From contig SLGQ01000263.1 in the NCBI GenBank assembly GCA_007136595.1, positions 1 to 9,269 on the forward strand: a stretch of DNA of 9,269 bases, read 5' to 3'. Below are positions 1 to 7,173 of this stretch, one piece after another. A program made the position numbers and the translations under genes. Numbering within the stretch: position 1 is the first letter of the stretch; every line of letters starts with the position of its first letter. Source of the stretch: Candidatus Sumerlaeota bacterium. GTDB taxonomy: Bacteria; UBP6; UBA1177. Under the pieces are notes generated by a model. That model was given only the letters and a program-made list of their open reading frames with translations, was not told the DNA's origin and made no database searches.

Positions 1-159
1 AATTTCAGCAAGAACTCTCTTTTCATTTCCTTTTATTATTTCAACTTCACTTTGCAACTGCTGTTTTTTCAATTGAAGGGTCGGCAGATATTTTGTCAAC
101 TGATCCAGAAGATGTTTCTGAGTTTTAAGTTCAGTTTTATTTAACTTAATAGCAGCCAT
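1..159 (-). CDS. atpD: V-type ATP synthase subunit D (partial, N-terminal part)
   Basis: Subunit D is the central-shaft subunit of the rotary V/A-type ATPase. It sits inside the A3B3 head and passes rotation to the membrane ring. Only the first 53 codons are visible and the gene runs off the left edge. The N-terminus reads MAAIKLNKTELKTQ and continues with 'KYLPTLQLKKQQLQSEVE', the recognisable start of the D family: a basic, heptad-like helix that begins the long coiled coil. The ATG at 159-157 lies 3 bases after the atpB stop. The only purine-rich stretch upstream is a weak GGAAAATGG inside the atpB end, so translational coupling to atpB is likely (inference). Position directly after atpB matches the family gene order. 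I am confident of the identity despite the truncation. Confidence 0.93.
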   Translation of the reverse strand, partial: MAAIKLNKTELKTQKHLLDQLTKYLPTLQLKKQQLQSEVEIIKGNEKRVLAEI

Positions 160-162
160 TAG

Positions 163-1461
163 TTACCATTTTCCATATTTATCAATCCATTCATTTTTCA
201 GCCCGGTTTCATTCTTTTCAAAACATTCAGCAAATAATTCCCAGCCGAGATCAAGCTGTTCATCAATGTCGAGATTGACTTCAAGGCTCATCATTTTTTC
301 CTCAAAAAGTCCTGCATATTTAAGGAGCTTTTTGTCCCAGCCTGAAAGTCTGAAACCCATTGAAGCTCTGTCTCTTGCTTTTTTAGCATCTGCATAAAGC
401 CTGATCATTGCATTTGCAAGGTCACCGTGATCTTCTCTTGTGACTTTTCCCATTACCTGCTGTTTCAATCTGCTAAGTGAACCGAAAGGATCAATTACTC
501 CACCGTGAAGATAGAACTGCCCTTCTGTAATATATCCGGTGTTGTCAGGAACGGGGTGTGTAACATCGTCTCCCGGCATCGTTGTAACTGCAATTACAGT
601 AATTGAACCGGATGATTCAATATCAACCGCTTTTTCATATCTTGCTGCAAGGTCGGAATACAAAGATCCTGGATAACCTCTGTTTGAAGGAACCATCTCC
701 ATTGAAATTGATATTTCTTTCAAAGCATCGCTGAATGCTGTCATATCTGTAAGAAGAACAAGGACATCTTTATCTTTCGTTGCAAACTGCTCTGCAGCGG
801 CAAGTGCCATATCCGGAACAAGAATGCACTCAACAACAGGGTCGGAGGCAAGATGGATGAACATTGAAGTTTTTTCCATCGCTCCGGTCTTTGTGAAGTA
901 ATCTTTAAAAAATTGATAATCGTCAAATTTAAGCCCCATTCCACCGAGAATGATTATATCTGCATCTGTCTGACTGGCTATTCTTGCAAGAAGTTCGTTA
1001 TAAGGTTCTCCCGGTATGGAAAAAATAGGGATCTTCTGGCTTATGACAAGGGCATTGAACATATCTATCATGGGAATGTTCGTTTTGACAAACCTTTTAG
1101 GAACGATCCTTTTTGCCGGATTAAATGAAGGACCCTGTATTTCCACTTTTTCTTCCATCAATTCGGGTCCGTTGTCAATAGGATCACCGCTTCCGTTGAA
1201 AACTCTACCAAGCATTGTGTCTCCATAAGAAACCTGCATGGCTTTACCGAGAAATCTTGTCTCATCACCGGTGCTGACACCCTTTGTTCCGCTAAAAACC
1301 TGCAAATTGACACGGTCTCCGTCAAAACTGATAACTTCTCCCAAAGTTTCTCTTCCGTCACGAAGTTTTATTCTTGCAAGTTCACCAAGCATTACACCTT
1401 CAGCTTTAACCTGTGCAATACTTCCTTTTATTCTTTCTATCCGGTTGTAAGTTCTGACCAT
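163..1461 (-). CDS. atpB: V-type ATP synthase subunit B (non-catalytic)
   Basis: Subunit B is the regulatory, non-catalytic nucleotide-site subunit that alternates with A in the A3B3 head. The 432-residue product has the usual length. Residues 1-75 form the beta-barrel domain. Residues 144-161 (IPIFSIPGEPYNELLARI) occupy the P-loop position but lack the GxxxxGKT lysine, as expected for B. 'TDMTAFSDALKEIS' (238-251), the 'RGYPGSLYSDLA' segment (261-272) and the C-terminal helical domain follow. I chose the ATG at 1461-1459 because AGAGGG (1475-1470) lies 8 bases upstream. An in-frame GTG at 1470 touches that same ribosome-binding site and adds only three residues (VCK). The start is 1 base past the atpA stop, and the stop is 3 bases before atpD, so it is tightly coupled in the operon. 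Identity is firm. Confidence 0.97.
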   Translation of the reverse strand: MVRTYNRIERIKGSIAQVKAEGVMLGELARIKLRDGRETLGEVISFDGDRVNLQVFSGTKGVSTGDETRFLGKAMQVSYGDTMLGRVFNGSGDPIDNGPELMEEKVEIQGPSFNPAKRIVPKRFVKTNIPMIDMFNALVISQKIPIFSIPGEPYNELLARIASQTDADIIILGGMGLKFDDYQFFKDYFTKTGAMEKTSMFIHLASDPVVECILVPDMALAAAEQFATKDKDVLVLLTDMTAFSDALKEISISMEMVPSNRGYPGSLYSDLAARYEKAVDIESSGSITVIAVTTMPGDDVTHPVPDNTGYITEGQFYLHGGVIDPFGSLSRLKQQVMGKVTREDHGDLANAMIRLYADAKKARDRASMGFRLSGWDKKLLKYAGLFEEKMMSLEVNLDIDEQLDLGWELFAECFEKNETGLKNEWIDKYGKW

Positions 1462-1462
1462 T

Positions 1463-3223
1463 TTACACACCCTCTATTATATTTAGAATTTCTTCCTTTT
1501 TCTGATCGTATATGGAAACATCTTTGCTGAGATAGTTTAACTGGATCACTTTATCTGTAAGAGAAAGAAAATACTCTCTTGCTTTTTCCTTATCTTCAAA
1601 GCTGTATTCTTTCTCAAGAACTTTTGAAACCATCTCGAGCTGTTCATTCTGTCTTTCCATATCTGTTGCTGTATCGACCGGGTCAAAAGCATTCTGCTGA
1701 AGATAAACTGCATCGTAAAACTCCCCTTTCAGATATACCACCAGATCCTCAATTGCAATACCTTCTTCTCCCACAACGGACATCTTTTTACCTATTTCAT
1801 CACTTCTAAGCACCATGTTCTGGGCAAAAGCTATTTTTTTAACACGATCTTTCATAAAGTTATCGCCATGTTCAGCAAAACGGTCGTTATATTTCGACCA
1901 GCTTATCAAAGGATCTATTGCAGGGTATCTTCTTGCATCGGATCTCTGTCTGCTAAGAGCCAGAAAACAACCTACAACTGCCAGAGTAGAAAGTGTAACA
2001 GGCTCTTCAAAGTTACCACCTGCCGGACTTACTGAACCACCAATTGTCAATGAACCTTCTTTCCCGTCATACAGCTTGATAATCCCAGCTCTTTCATAAA
2101 GTTCAGATATTCTGGTTGAAAGATAAGCAGGAAATGCCTCTTCTCCCGGTATCTCCTCAAGACGACCTGACATTTCTCTTAAAGCCTGTGCCCATCTTGA
2201 AGTTGAATCAGCAAGAAGAAGACAGTCAACGCCCATCTGTCTGTAATATTCAGCTATCGTAACACCCATATAAACAGAGCTTTCTCTTGCGGCAACAGGC
2301 ATTGATGAAGTATTACAGATTATGCTTGTTCTATCCATAAGTTTTCCGCCTGTCTGGGGATCATCAAGGTGAGGAAACTCTCTTAATATTTCAACAACTT
2401 CACCTGCCCTTTCCCCACAGGCGACAATAACAACTATCTGGGTTTTTGCATATTTTGAAACCTGGTGCTGAAGAACGGTCTTCCCGGCTCCGAAAGGTCC
2501 GGGAGTACAGAAAGTTCCCCCTTTTGCTACAGGGAAAGGTCCGTCAATAACTCTCATTGAAGTTGTAAGCTGTTCTTTGGGAAGAAGCCTTTCACCAAAT
2601 CTCAAAGGAAATTTTGCGGGCCACCGCTGCATCATTTTTACTGAATGGATGTTCCCCTTTTCATCTTCAATTTTAGCAATTTCCTGATCTACGGTGTACT
2701 CCCCTTCGGGAGCGATCTCTTTGACAGTTCCCTTTCCAATGAAATTAAAAGGAACCATTATTTTATGTTCAACATTTTCTTCAGGAACCCACCCGAGAAA
2801 ATGGGCTTTTTCAACAGTTGCACCTACTTGAGCGAGAGGTGTCCATTTCCATTTCGTATCTCTGGGGAGAGGATCAAGATAAACTCCCCTTGGAAGGAAA
2901 TATCCCGATTGTTCAGCTATATCTTCAAGAGGGTTCTGTAATCCGTCAAAAACCCTTTTAAGAAGACCGGGACCCAATTCAACGGTAAGAAGATCTGAAT
3001 CAAATTCGACCTCATCTCCGTATCTCACCCCCTTTGTCGGCTCGAAAACCTGTATTTTCGCTTCATTTCCACTGATTTCGATAACTTCGCCTTTAAGAGA
3101 AAGCCCGGCACTTTTAACATAGACAACTTCATTCTGACGGACAACTCCCTCAAATCTGACTGTCATCAGGTTGCCCTGTGCAGCAACTATAATTCCTCTG
3201 GATCTTTCAGCTTTGTCAACCAT
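1463..3223 (-). CDS. atpA: V-type ATP synthase subunit A (catalytic)
   Basis: Subunit A carries the ATP-hydrolysing or ATP-synthesising sites of the rotary V/A-type ATPase on the cytoplasmic side of the membrane. The 586-residue product is the normal length. Residues 1-75 form the beta-barrel. The A-specific 'non-homologous' insertion spans about 110-200. The Walker A motif GPFGAGKT is at 242-249, CGERAGE at 269-275, and the Walker B/DSTSRWAQALREMSGR block at 339-354, followed by LEEIPGEEAFPAYL. The GERAGEVVE loop, where archaeal enzymes have GERGNEM, is the form I associate with spirochaete and chlamydial enzymes. The ATG at 3223 is preferred over an in-frame start at 3256 because AGGAG lies 7 bases upstream and the earlier start would overlap the preceding gene. 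It begins 13 bases after the upstream stop. Whether it pumps protons or sodium cannot be read from this subunit. Confidence 0.98.
   Translation of the reverse strand: MVDKAERSRGIIVAAQGNLMTVRFEGVVRQNEVVYVKSAGLSLKGEVIEISGNEAKIQVFEPTKGVRYGDEVEFDSDLLTVELGPGLLKRVFDGLQNPLEDIAEQSGYFLPRGVYLDPLPRDTKWKWTPLAQVGATVEKAHFLGWVPEENVEHKIMVPFNFIGKGTVKEIAPEGEYTVDQEIAKIEDEKGNIHSVKMMQRWPAKFPLRFGERLLPKEQLTTSMRVIDGPFPVAKGGTFCTPGPFGAGKTVLQHQVSKYAKTQIVVIVACGERAGEVVEILREFPHLDDPQTGGKLMDRTSIICNTSSMPVAARESSVYMGVTIAEYYRQMGVDCLLLADSTSRWAQALREMSGRLEEIPGEEAFPAYLSTRISELYERAGIIKLYDGKEGSLTIGGSVSPAGGNFEEPVTLSTLAVVGCFLALSRQRSDARRYPAIDPLISWSKYNDRFAEHGDNFMKDRVKKIAFAQNMVLRSDEIGKKMSVVGEEGIAIEDLVVYLKGEFYDAVYLQQNAFDPVDTATDMERQNEQLEMVSKVLEKEYSFEDKEKAREYFLSLTDKVIQLNYLSKDVSIYDQKKEEILNIIEGV
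1470..1475 (-). promoter_or_regulatory. Ribosome binding site deciding the atpB start
   Basis: On the minus strand AGAGGG ends 8 bases before the ATG at 1461 and overlaps the last codons of atpA. Because it abuts the alternative in-frame GTG at 1470, it favours the ATG as the real atpB start. Confidence 0.6.
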
Positions 3224-3236
3224 TGTATGTCTCCTG

Positions 3237-4079
3237 TCAGTAATTACCTTCCACAATGTTTTTCAGAATCTCTTCTCCTCTTGAGCTGTCAAGAGAATTC
3301 CATCTGTTTCTGACCATAAAACCTATCAAATACGAATAAATGATGTGATCGGCAAAAGGAGATTCCCTTCCTACATCTTCCATCAATTTAAACCTTATTC
3401 TGTCAATATCTCTCTCGACCTCAACAGGATCCCTGTCTTTATCAAAAAGGGATATTATTTCAGGAACTTCAGGCAGAATATTTTTGAGTCCCAGATCAGC
3501 ATTATTCCTGTTTTCAAGTATTGTCTGAACAATAAATGGATCCCCTTTCAGATGCCTTTCAAGGTCAAGTCCGCTTTTCATTATCCTCATTGCGGCAAGT
3601 ACCGTTCTGATCGTTGTAGCAATTCTGCCGTAATATCTGACGAAACCGTTTTCTCTTGTCTGAAGGTATTTGAAGTATCCGATATAAAGCTCCTCTATGT
3701 GCTTGTACCTATCTTCATCAGATTTATATTCAAAAAAATAATCCATCATGAATTCAGGATAGTTGTCATGAGGTCTGTTTATGAATGGTTCTTCCATGAA
3801 CTCTTCAAGTTCTTCAGGTTCAACGAATCTTGCACGGTAAAAATTAATTTTTCCTTTTTCCAGATTACCTCTGAGATCATCATCCACCTGAACCCTTTCT
3901 CTTAAAATAAGCTCGATGTTTTTTACATCGTTAAGAAGAAGAATATCACTTATACCGTCTCTTAAAGGTTCAAGCTGAGTGTGATACTCTTCAAGCAGTT
4001 CATTGAAAGTGCAAGGCAACTCACTTTCCCATGTGAGAGTTGGAAGAGCACCGATAGTATAATGATTGAACTTCATCAT
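3237..4079 (-). CDS. DUF2764-like V-ATPase operon protein (probable accessory or C-like subunit)
   Basis: This 280-residue soluble protein has no signal peptide or membrane segment and is mostly charged and predicted helical. Its N-terminus (HYTIGALPTLTWESELP, residues 6-22) and its C-terminal 'IIYSYLIGFMVRNRWNSLDSSRGEEIL' region (about 246-272; key residues Y248, R260 W-pair region, G268) resemble the DUF2764 family as I remember it. That family is found between atpE and atpA in spirochaete, chlamydial and Bacteroidetes V-ATPase operons. The ATG at 4079 is supported by AGAGGA 10 bases upstream; a second ATG follows immediately at 4076. It starts 19 bases after the atpE stop and ends 13 before atpA. 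In archaeal-type operons this slot holds subunits C and F, so a stalk or linker role is a reasonable inference, not shown by the sequence. The family call rests on N-/C-terminal similarity plus position. Confidence 0.8.
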   Translation of the reverse strand: MMKFNHYTIGALPTLTWESELPCTFNELLEEYHTQLEPLRDGISDILLLNDVKNIELILRERVQVDDDLRGNLEKGKINFYRARFVEPEELEEFMEEPFINRPHDNYPEFMMDYFFEYKSDEDRYKHIEELYIGYFKYLQTRENGFVRYYGRIATTIRTVLAAMRIMKSGLDLERHLKGDPFIVQTILENRNNADLGLKNILPEVPEIISLFDKDRDPVEVERDIDRIRFKLMEDVGRESPFADHIIYSYLIGFMVRNRWNSLDSSRGEEILKNIVEGNY

Positions 4080-4098
4080 TGCTCAAAAATCCTCTGCA

Positions 4099-4734
4099 TC
4101 ATTTTTCAAAAAGAGTTTTTCTCAGTTCCGGTCTGATATATTCAGTAAAAAGTTCAACTATAGACTCTTGTGTAAAATCTATTTTCAAGCTTTCGTCTCC
4201 GAAAGTAACTGAAAATCCTGAAGGAAGACTATCTTTTGAAATTTGAATCCCTTCAAGAGCTTTTGATTTGATCTGCTGTTCAAGATATGAAGAAACCTTC
4301 TCTCTGGTACTGTCACTAAGGGTAATCGTATAATTTATCTTGCTGTCAGCATACTGTTCAATTACTTCTGAAACAAAATACTTTATTATTTCATCGCTTT
4401 TCAAAGCATCTTTTACAGGCTCGTTTACACTAAAATTCAAAACCTCTTTTTCAACTGCCAACTTCACTCTGTCAATTGCCTGTTTTGCAGCAATTTTTAA
4501 AGCTGACTCTGTATTCTGCTTTAATGTGTCGGCTTCACTCTGAGCTTTTTTTATTATTTTTTCAGCTTCAGCTTTTGCTTCTGTAATTATTCTTTCTTTT
4601 TCCTTTTCGCCTTCTTCTATAAGGCTTTGCTTTTCTTCCTGAGCAGGCTCAATAACGGAAGATTTTAAATAATCTGAAATTTCCTGGATTTTTGAATCAA
4701 GTGAACCGATTTTAACAGAACTGTTATCACTCAT
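4099..4734 (-). CDS. atpE: V-type ATP synthase subunit E (peripheral stalk)
   Basis: Subunit E forms the peripheral stalk that holds the A3B3 head still against rotor torque. The 211-residue product is of typical length. Residues about 28-95 are a long charged coiled coil rich in Glu, Lys and Ala (for example EKERIITEAKAEAEKIIKKA). A globular C-terminal domain of about 100 residues follows, ending in 'ELFTEYIRPELRKTLFEK', the family's usual closing pattern. The ATG at 4734 has a strong AAGGAGG 10 bases upstream. It is the first gene of the atp unit, with its own promoter in the gap before it. No separate G/H-type stalk partner gene is visible in the window, which agrees with the bacterial E-X-A-B-D layout. 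Identity rests on coiled coil, length and operon position, because E sequences diverge quickly. Confidence 0.92.
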   Translation of the reverse strand: MSDNSSVKIGSLDSKIQEISDYLKSSVIEPAQEEKQSLIEEGEKEKERIITEAKAEAEKIIKKAQSEADTLKQNTESALKIAAKQAIDRVKLAVEKEVLNFSVNEPVKDALKSDEIIKYFVSEVIEQYADSKINYTITLSDSTREKVSSYLEQQIKSKALEGIQISKDSLPSGFSVTFGDESLKIDFTQESIVELFTEYIRPELRKTLFEK

Positions 4735-4744
4735 TACAACCGAG

Positions 4745-4751
4745 CCTCCTT
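4745..4751 (-). promoter_or_regulatory. Strong ribosome binding site of atpE
   Basis: AAGGAGG on the minus strand, 10 bases before the atpE ATG. It is the strongest Shine-Dalgarno sequence in the window, as fits the lead gene of the operon. Confidence 0.75.
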
Positions 4752-4785
4752 ATTATTTCAAAGATTCAAACACACATCAAGAGAA

Positions 4786-4813
4786 AATATATTTGACACA
4801 GATCAAAAGTCAA
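4786..4813 (-). promoter_or_regulatory. Sigma70-type promoter of the atp operon
   Basis: On the minus strand TTGACT (4813-4808) and TATATT (4791-4786) are separated by 16 bases. Each hexamer matches the sigma70 consensus at 5 of 6 positions. Transcription would start near 4779, giving a leader of roughly 45 bases with the atpE ribosome binding site near its end. No convincing terminator was seen between the antiporter stop and this promoter, so read-through from the antiporter gene is possible. Confidence 0.6.
4792..4807. promoter_or_regulatory. FNR/CRP-like dyad in the atp promoter spacer
   Basis: Read on the minus strand the site is TTTGATCTGTGTCAAA: a 5-base inverted repeat (TTTGA/TCAAA) around a 6-base centre. 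It differs at one base from the FNR-type pattern TTGAT-N4-ATCAA. It fills exactly the 16 bases between the -35 and -10 hexamers, a position where bound protein would block polymerase. The regulator is not in the window, so the assignment is inference. Confidence 0.4.
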
Positions 4814-4902
4814 ATAAGTTTGGACTTCTTTTTTTATAAATTCCAGCTTAAAATATTCCTTCTTTTGCCTGAAATATACAGAGTCGGTCATTTTAACGGA
4901 AT

Positions 4903-7011
4903 TTACTCAGTTATTTTGTTTGTACCGGCAACACAACTTCTTGAAGAAAGTTTTCTGAATGAACTTACAACTTTTTCAGGAGTTGGCGACCTGAGTATCC
5001 TTTTAACATTATCTTCAGAAACAAATATTGCGGCTAAAGCGGCAAGCGTTTCTACATGATGTTCCGGTTTTTCAGTTGAAGAAATAAGCAGAGTTATCAC
5101 TTTGGCAGGAACACCGTCAATAGAATCGAACTTTATCCCCTCTTTTTTTATTCCAACTGCAATATGAATGTGATCTATTCCCTCAACTCTTGCATGAGGA
5201 CAGGCAAAACCGTTTTTAAATCCGGTGCTTATAATCTTTTCCCTTTCTATTACCTCTTTTATGATCTCATCGGGATCATCAATGTATCCTTTTTGGTAAA
5301 ACAGGTTGACAAGCTCAGAAACAGCACCTTCTTTATTATCACTTTTGAGATCCATTATTACGCAGTCAGCTTCAAGGATATCTGCAAGATTTCTTCCCCC
5401 TGAACAAATTTTATCTGTTCCGATGTTACGGATCAAACTGTCGGGCATCTGATTTCTGCTTATTCTTTCAACATCCTGATAAAGCTCCACAAAAGCCTCA
5501 TAAACCAATGCTTTGACAAAGCCGGCATCTTCAGGGGAAGTAACAAATTCAATTTTTTCAGGATAATGTGACATTTTTATGAAAGTTTTTTCTTTTCTTA
5601 TTTGATAAACCCTGCAACCTATTGTCATCATATAAATGTAAAAACCTTCGGAGCTCAGGTAGTCCCTTATATGGCTTACAAGACCTCTTGTGATAACTTT
5701 TGAATCAAAAGTAAATTCTGTCCTGACAGTATTTCCGGAGATCGGTTCTTTAGCTGTTCCCCTTTTTTTGTTTTTTAATGCCGCATTTAACATAGGAGGA
5801 GCAGAGAGCGTAGATAAAAGAGCCATCATTATTACAACACCGAATGTTTCTCTATCAAGAATACCATGAGAAAAACCCACCCCTGCCATAATAAGGGCAA
5901 CTTCTCCACGCTGGATCATACCAATTCCTATTCTTGTCGCACCTGTTTTATTAAATCCTATAAAAAAGGAGGGTATGGAACACCCGATAAGTTTTGCGGC
6001 AATTGCACCCAGAGTATAAATAAAACCGAAAAGCAAAATGTTCTGAGAAAGAAATATTCTTGGATCTACCAGCATCCCCATTATGACAAAAAATATCGGA
6101 ACAAGAAATGTCTGCAACGGATGAAGCGTTTCCTGAACAATGTAGCTTATATCTGTCTTTGAAAGAGATAAACCTGTAATATAGGCACCGATTATCATGG
6201 CAAGTCCCGCATGTTCAAAAATGCCTGACACTGCAAGAGCCAGCCCTAAAGCAAGCATTGTTATCGAATATCTGTCTCCGGTTCTTTTAAGCAGATTTGC
6301 AATTTTATGGGCAAAGATCATCCCTGCAAAAAGAAATAAAGAAAGAACAGATACTGCTTTGAACTTGATAAAACCTATGGTTCCCCAGTCAATAGAGTCA
6401 TGACCGTTCTCAAAAGCTGATGCAAGCCCTAAAGTTACGGCAAGAAGAACTATGCCGATGACATCACTCACAACCGCTCCACCTAAAATAGTTATACCTT
6501 CGGGCGAATCCAGCTTTCTTCTTTCTGAAAGAATACGGGCTGTTATCCCTACTGAAGTAGCTGTAGAAACAACCCCCATAAAAAGAACTTTCGGGGAAAT
6601 TAAAGGAAGCTCCATGAAATATCCTGCAGTAAATATAACTGCAAAAAAAGATGTAACGATACCTCCCGCACCAATCACCAAGCCTGCAAGGGAATATCTT
6701 TTAAACATCTCCACATCTGTTTCAAGTCCCACCAGAAACAAAAGAACGATCGAAGCAAGTGTTGCAATACTGTAAAGCTCATAAGATACCGGCAGAGTTC
6801 CGTCATAAAGGGAAAATACCCCATCAGGGAACATCGGAAAAGGAAAACTCCCTAAAAAATATGGTCCGATGAGAATACCTGTTATCAACTCGCCAAGCAC
6901 TGAAGGGAGAGAAAGTCTTTTAAAAAGTGTTCCACCCAATTTTGCGGCAAAAACAATGACAGCTATCTGAAAAATAAATGTCATCATTGATAAAGTTATG
7001 TCATCTGCCAC
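4903..7011 (-). CDS. CPA2-family cation/proton antiporter with C-terminal PTS EIIA type-2 domain
   Basis: This 702-residue inner-membrane protein exchanges protons for a monovalent cation (Na+ or K+; not decided by sequence). Residues about 10-410 are the Na+/H+ exchanger domain with a dozen or so hydrophobic segments. They include LPSVLGELITGILIGP (35-50), FLVGLETD (92-99), the core GGAVVSDVIG (177-186) and GMIQRGEVALI (364-374). Residues about 420-535 form a soluble linker I do not recognise. Residues about 540-690 match PTS EIIA type 2 (fructose/mannitol/PtsN class), with ISTGFKNGFACPHAR; His606 is the expected phosphohistidine. I chose the GTG at 7011 because AGAGG lies 5 bases upstream; the longer in-frame TTG start at 7041 has no such site. 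In the core motif Ser182-Asp183 replaces the usual pair of acids. The gene lies just upstream of, and parallel to, the atp operon. Confidence 0.92.
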   Translation of the reverse strand: MADDITLSMMTFIFQIAVIVFAAKLGGTLFKRLSLPSVLGELITGILIGPYFLGSFPFPMFPDGVFSLYDGTLPVSYELYSIATLASIVLLFLVGLETDVEMFKRYSLAGLVIGAGGIVTSFFAVIFTAGYFMELPLISPKVLFMGVVSTATSVGITARILSERRKLDSPEGITILGGAVVSDVIGIVLLAVTLGLASAFENGHDSIDWGTIGFIKFKAVSVLSLFLFAGMIFAHKIANLLKRTGDRYSITMLALGLALAVSGIFEHAGLAMIIGAYITGLSLSKTDISYIVQETLHPLQTFLVPIFFVIMGMLVDPRIFLSQNILLFGFIYTLGAIAAKLIGCSIPSFFIGFNKTGATRIGIGMIQRGEVALIMAGVGFSHGILDRETFGVVIMMALLSTLSAPPMLNAALKNKKRGTAKEPISGNTVRTEFTFDSKVITRGLVSHIRDYLSSEGFYIYMMTIGCRVYQIRKEKTFIKMSHYPEKIEFVTSPEDAGFVKALVYEAFVELYQDVERISRNQMPDSLIRNIGTDKICSGGRNLADILEADCVIMDLKSDNKEGAVSELVNLFYQKGYIDDPDEIIKEVIEREKIISTGFKNGFACPHARVEGIDHIHIAVGIKKEGIKFDSIDGVPAKVITLLISSTEKPEHHVETLAALAAIFVSEDNVKRILRSPTPEKVVSSFRKLSSRSCVAGTNKITE

Positions 7012-7016
7012 TGAAA

Positions 7017-7021
7017 CCTCT
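7017..7021 (-). promoter_or_regulatory. Ribosome binding site deciding the antiporter start
   Basis: AGAGG on the minus strand lies 5 bases before the GTG at 7011. The longer TTG start at 7041 would place this site inside the coding region and has only pyrimidine-mixed sequence ahead of it. The shorter start still keeps all membrane segments. Confidence 0.55.
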
Positions 7022-7082
7022 TTAATTTCAAACTCTGTCAATTCACACAGCTTAGCAACATACTCTTATAAATTTATTATTC

Positions 7083-7111
7083 AAGATATTTGACGAACAT
7101 ATTGACATCAA
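7083..7111 (-). promoter_or_regulatory. Possible promoter of the antiporter gene
   Basis: Minus-strand TTGATG (7111-7106) and TATCTT (7088-7083) are spaced by 17 bases, each matching consensus at 4 of 6 positions. A second -10-like hexamer, TATAAG (7070-7065), lies downstream but has no fitting -35. The call is tentative. Confidence 0.35.
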
Positions 7112-7130
7112 ACCATAAATATTGTAAATT
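7102..7130 (+). promoter_or_regulatory. Sigma70-type promoter of the secreted-protein gene
   Basis: A perfect -35 TTGACA (7102-7107) and TAAATT (7125-7130, 4 of 6) are separated by 17 bases. The predicted start near 7137 leaves a leader of about 37 bases with AGAGGTG (7163-7169) before the ATG at 7174. The -35 overlaps that of the opposing candidate promoter. Confidence 0.55.
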
Positions 7131-7173
7131 AAAGATGTTAAAAGTGTTTTAACAAAAAAGTCAGAGGTGAAAC

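Noticed and set aside
3345..3905. Plus-strand open frame of 186 codons
   Set aside because: It lies fully inside the DUF2764-like gene on the opposite strand, is rich in Phe, Ile and Ser as expected from antisense of charged codons, and has no family resemblance.
4808..4836. Hairpin AAGTC/GACTT between the antiporter stop and atpE, considered as a terminator
   Set aside because: The stem is only 5 A/T-rich pairs with an 11-base loop and no following U-run, and it overlaps the atp -35 hexamer.
4793..5059. Plus-strand open frame of 88 codons overlapping the atp promoter region
   Set aside because: Most of it is antisense to the antiporter C-terminus, it lacks a ribosome binding site and it resembles nothing.
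7012..7041. TTG start at 7041 adding ten residues to the antiporter
   Set aside because: There is no Shine-Dalgarno sequence upstream, while the GTG at 7011 has AGAGG at 5 bases.
7089..7112. Second FNR-like dyad TTTGA...TCAAA in the divergent promoter region
   Set aside because: The half-sites are 14 bases apart, which does not fit CRP/FNR spacing. The TTGAC elements there are explained by the promoter.
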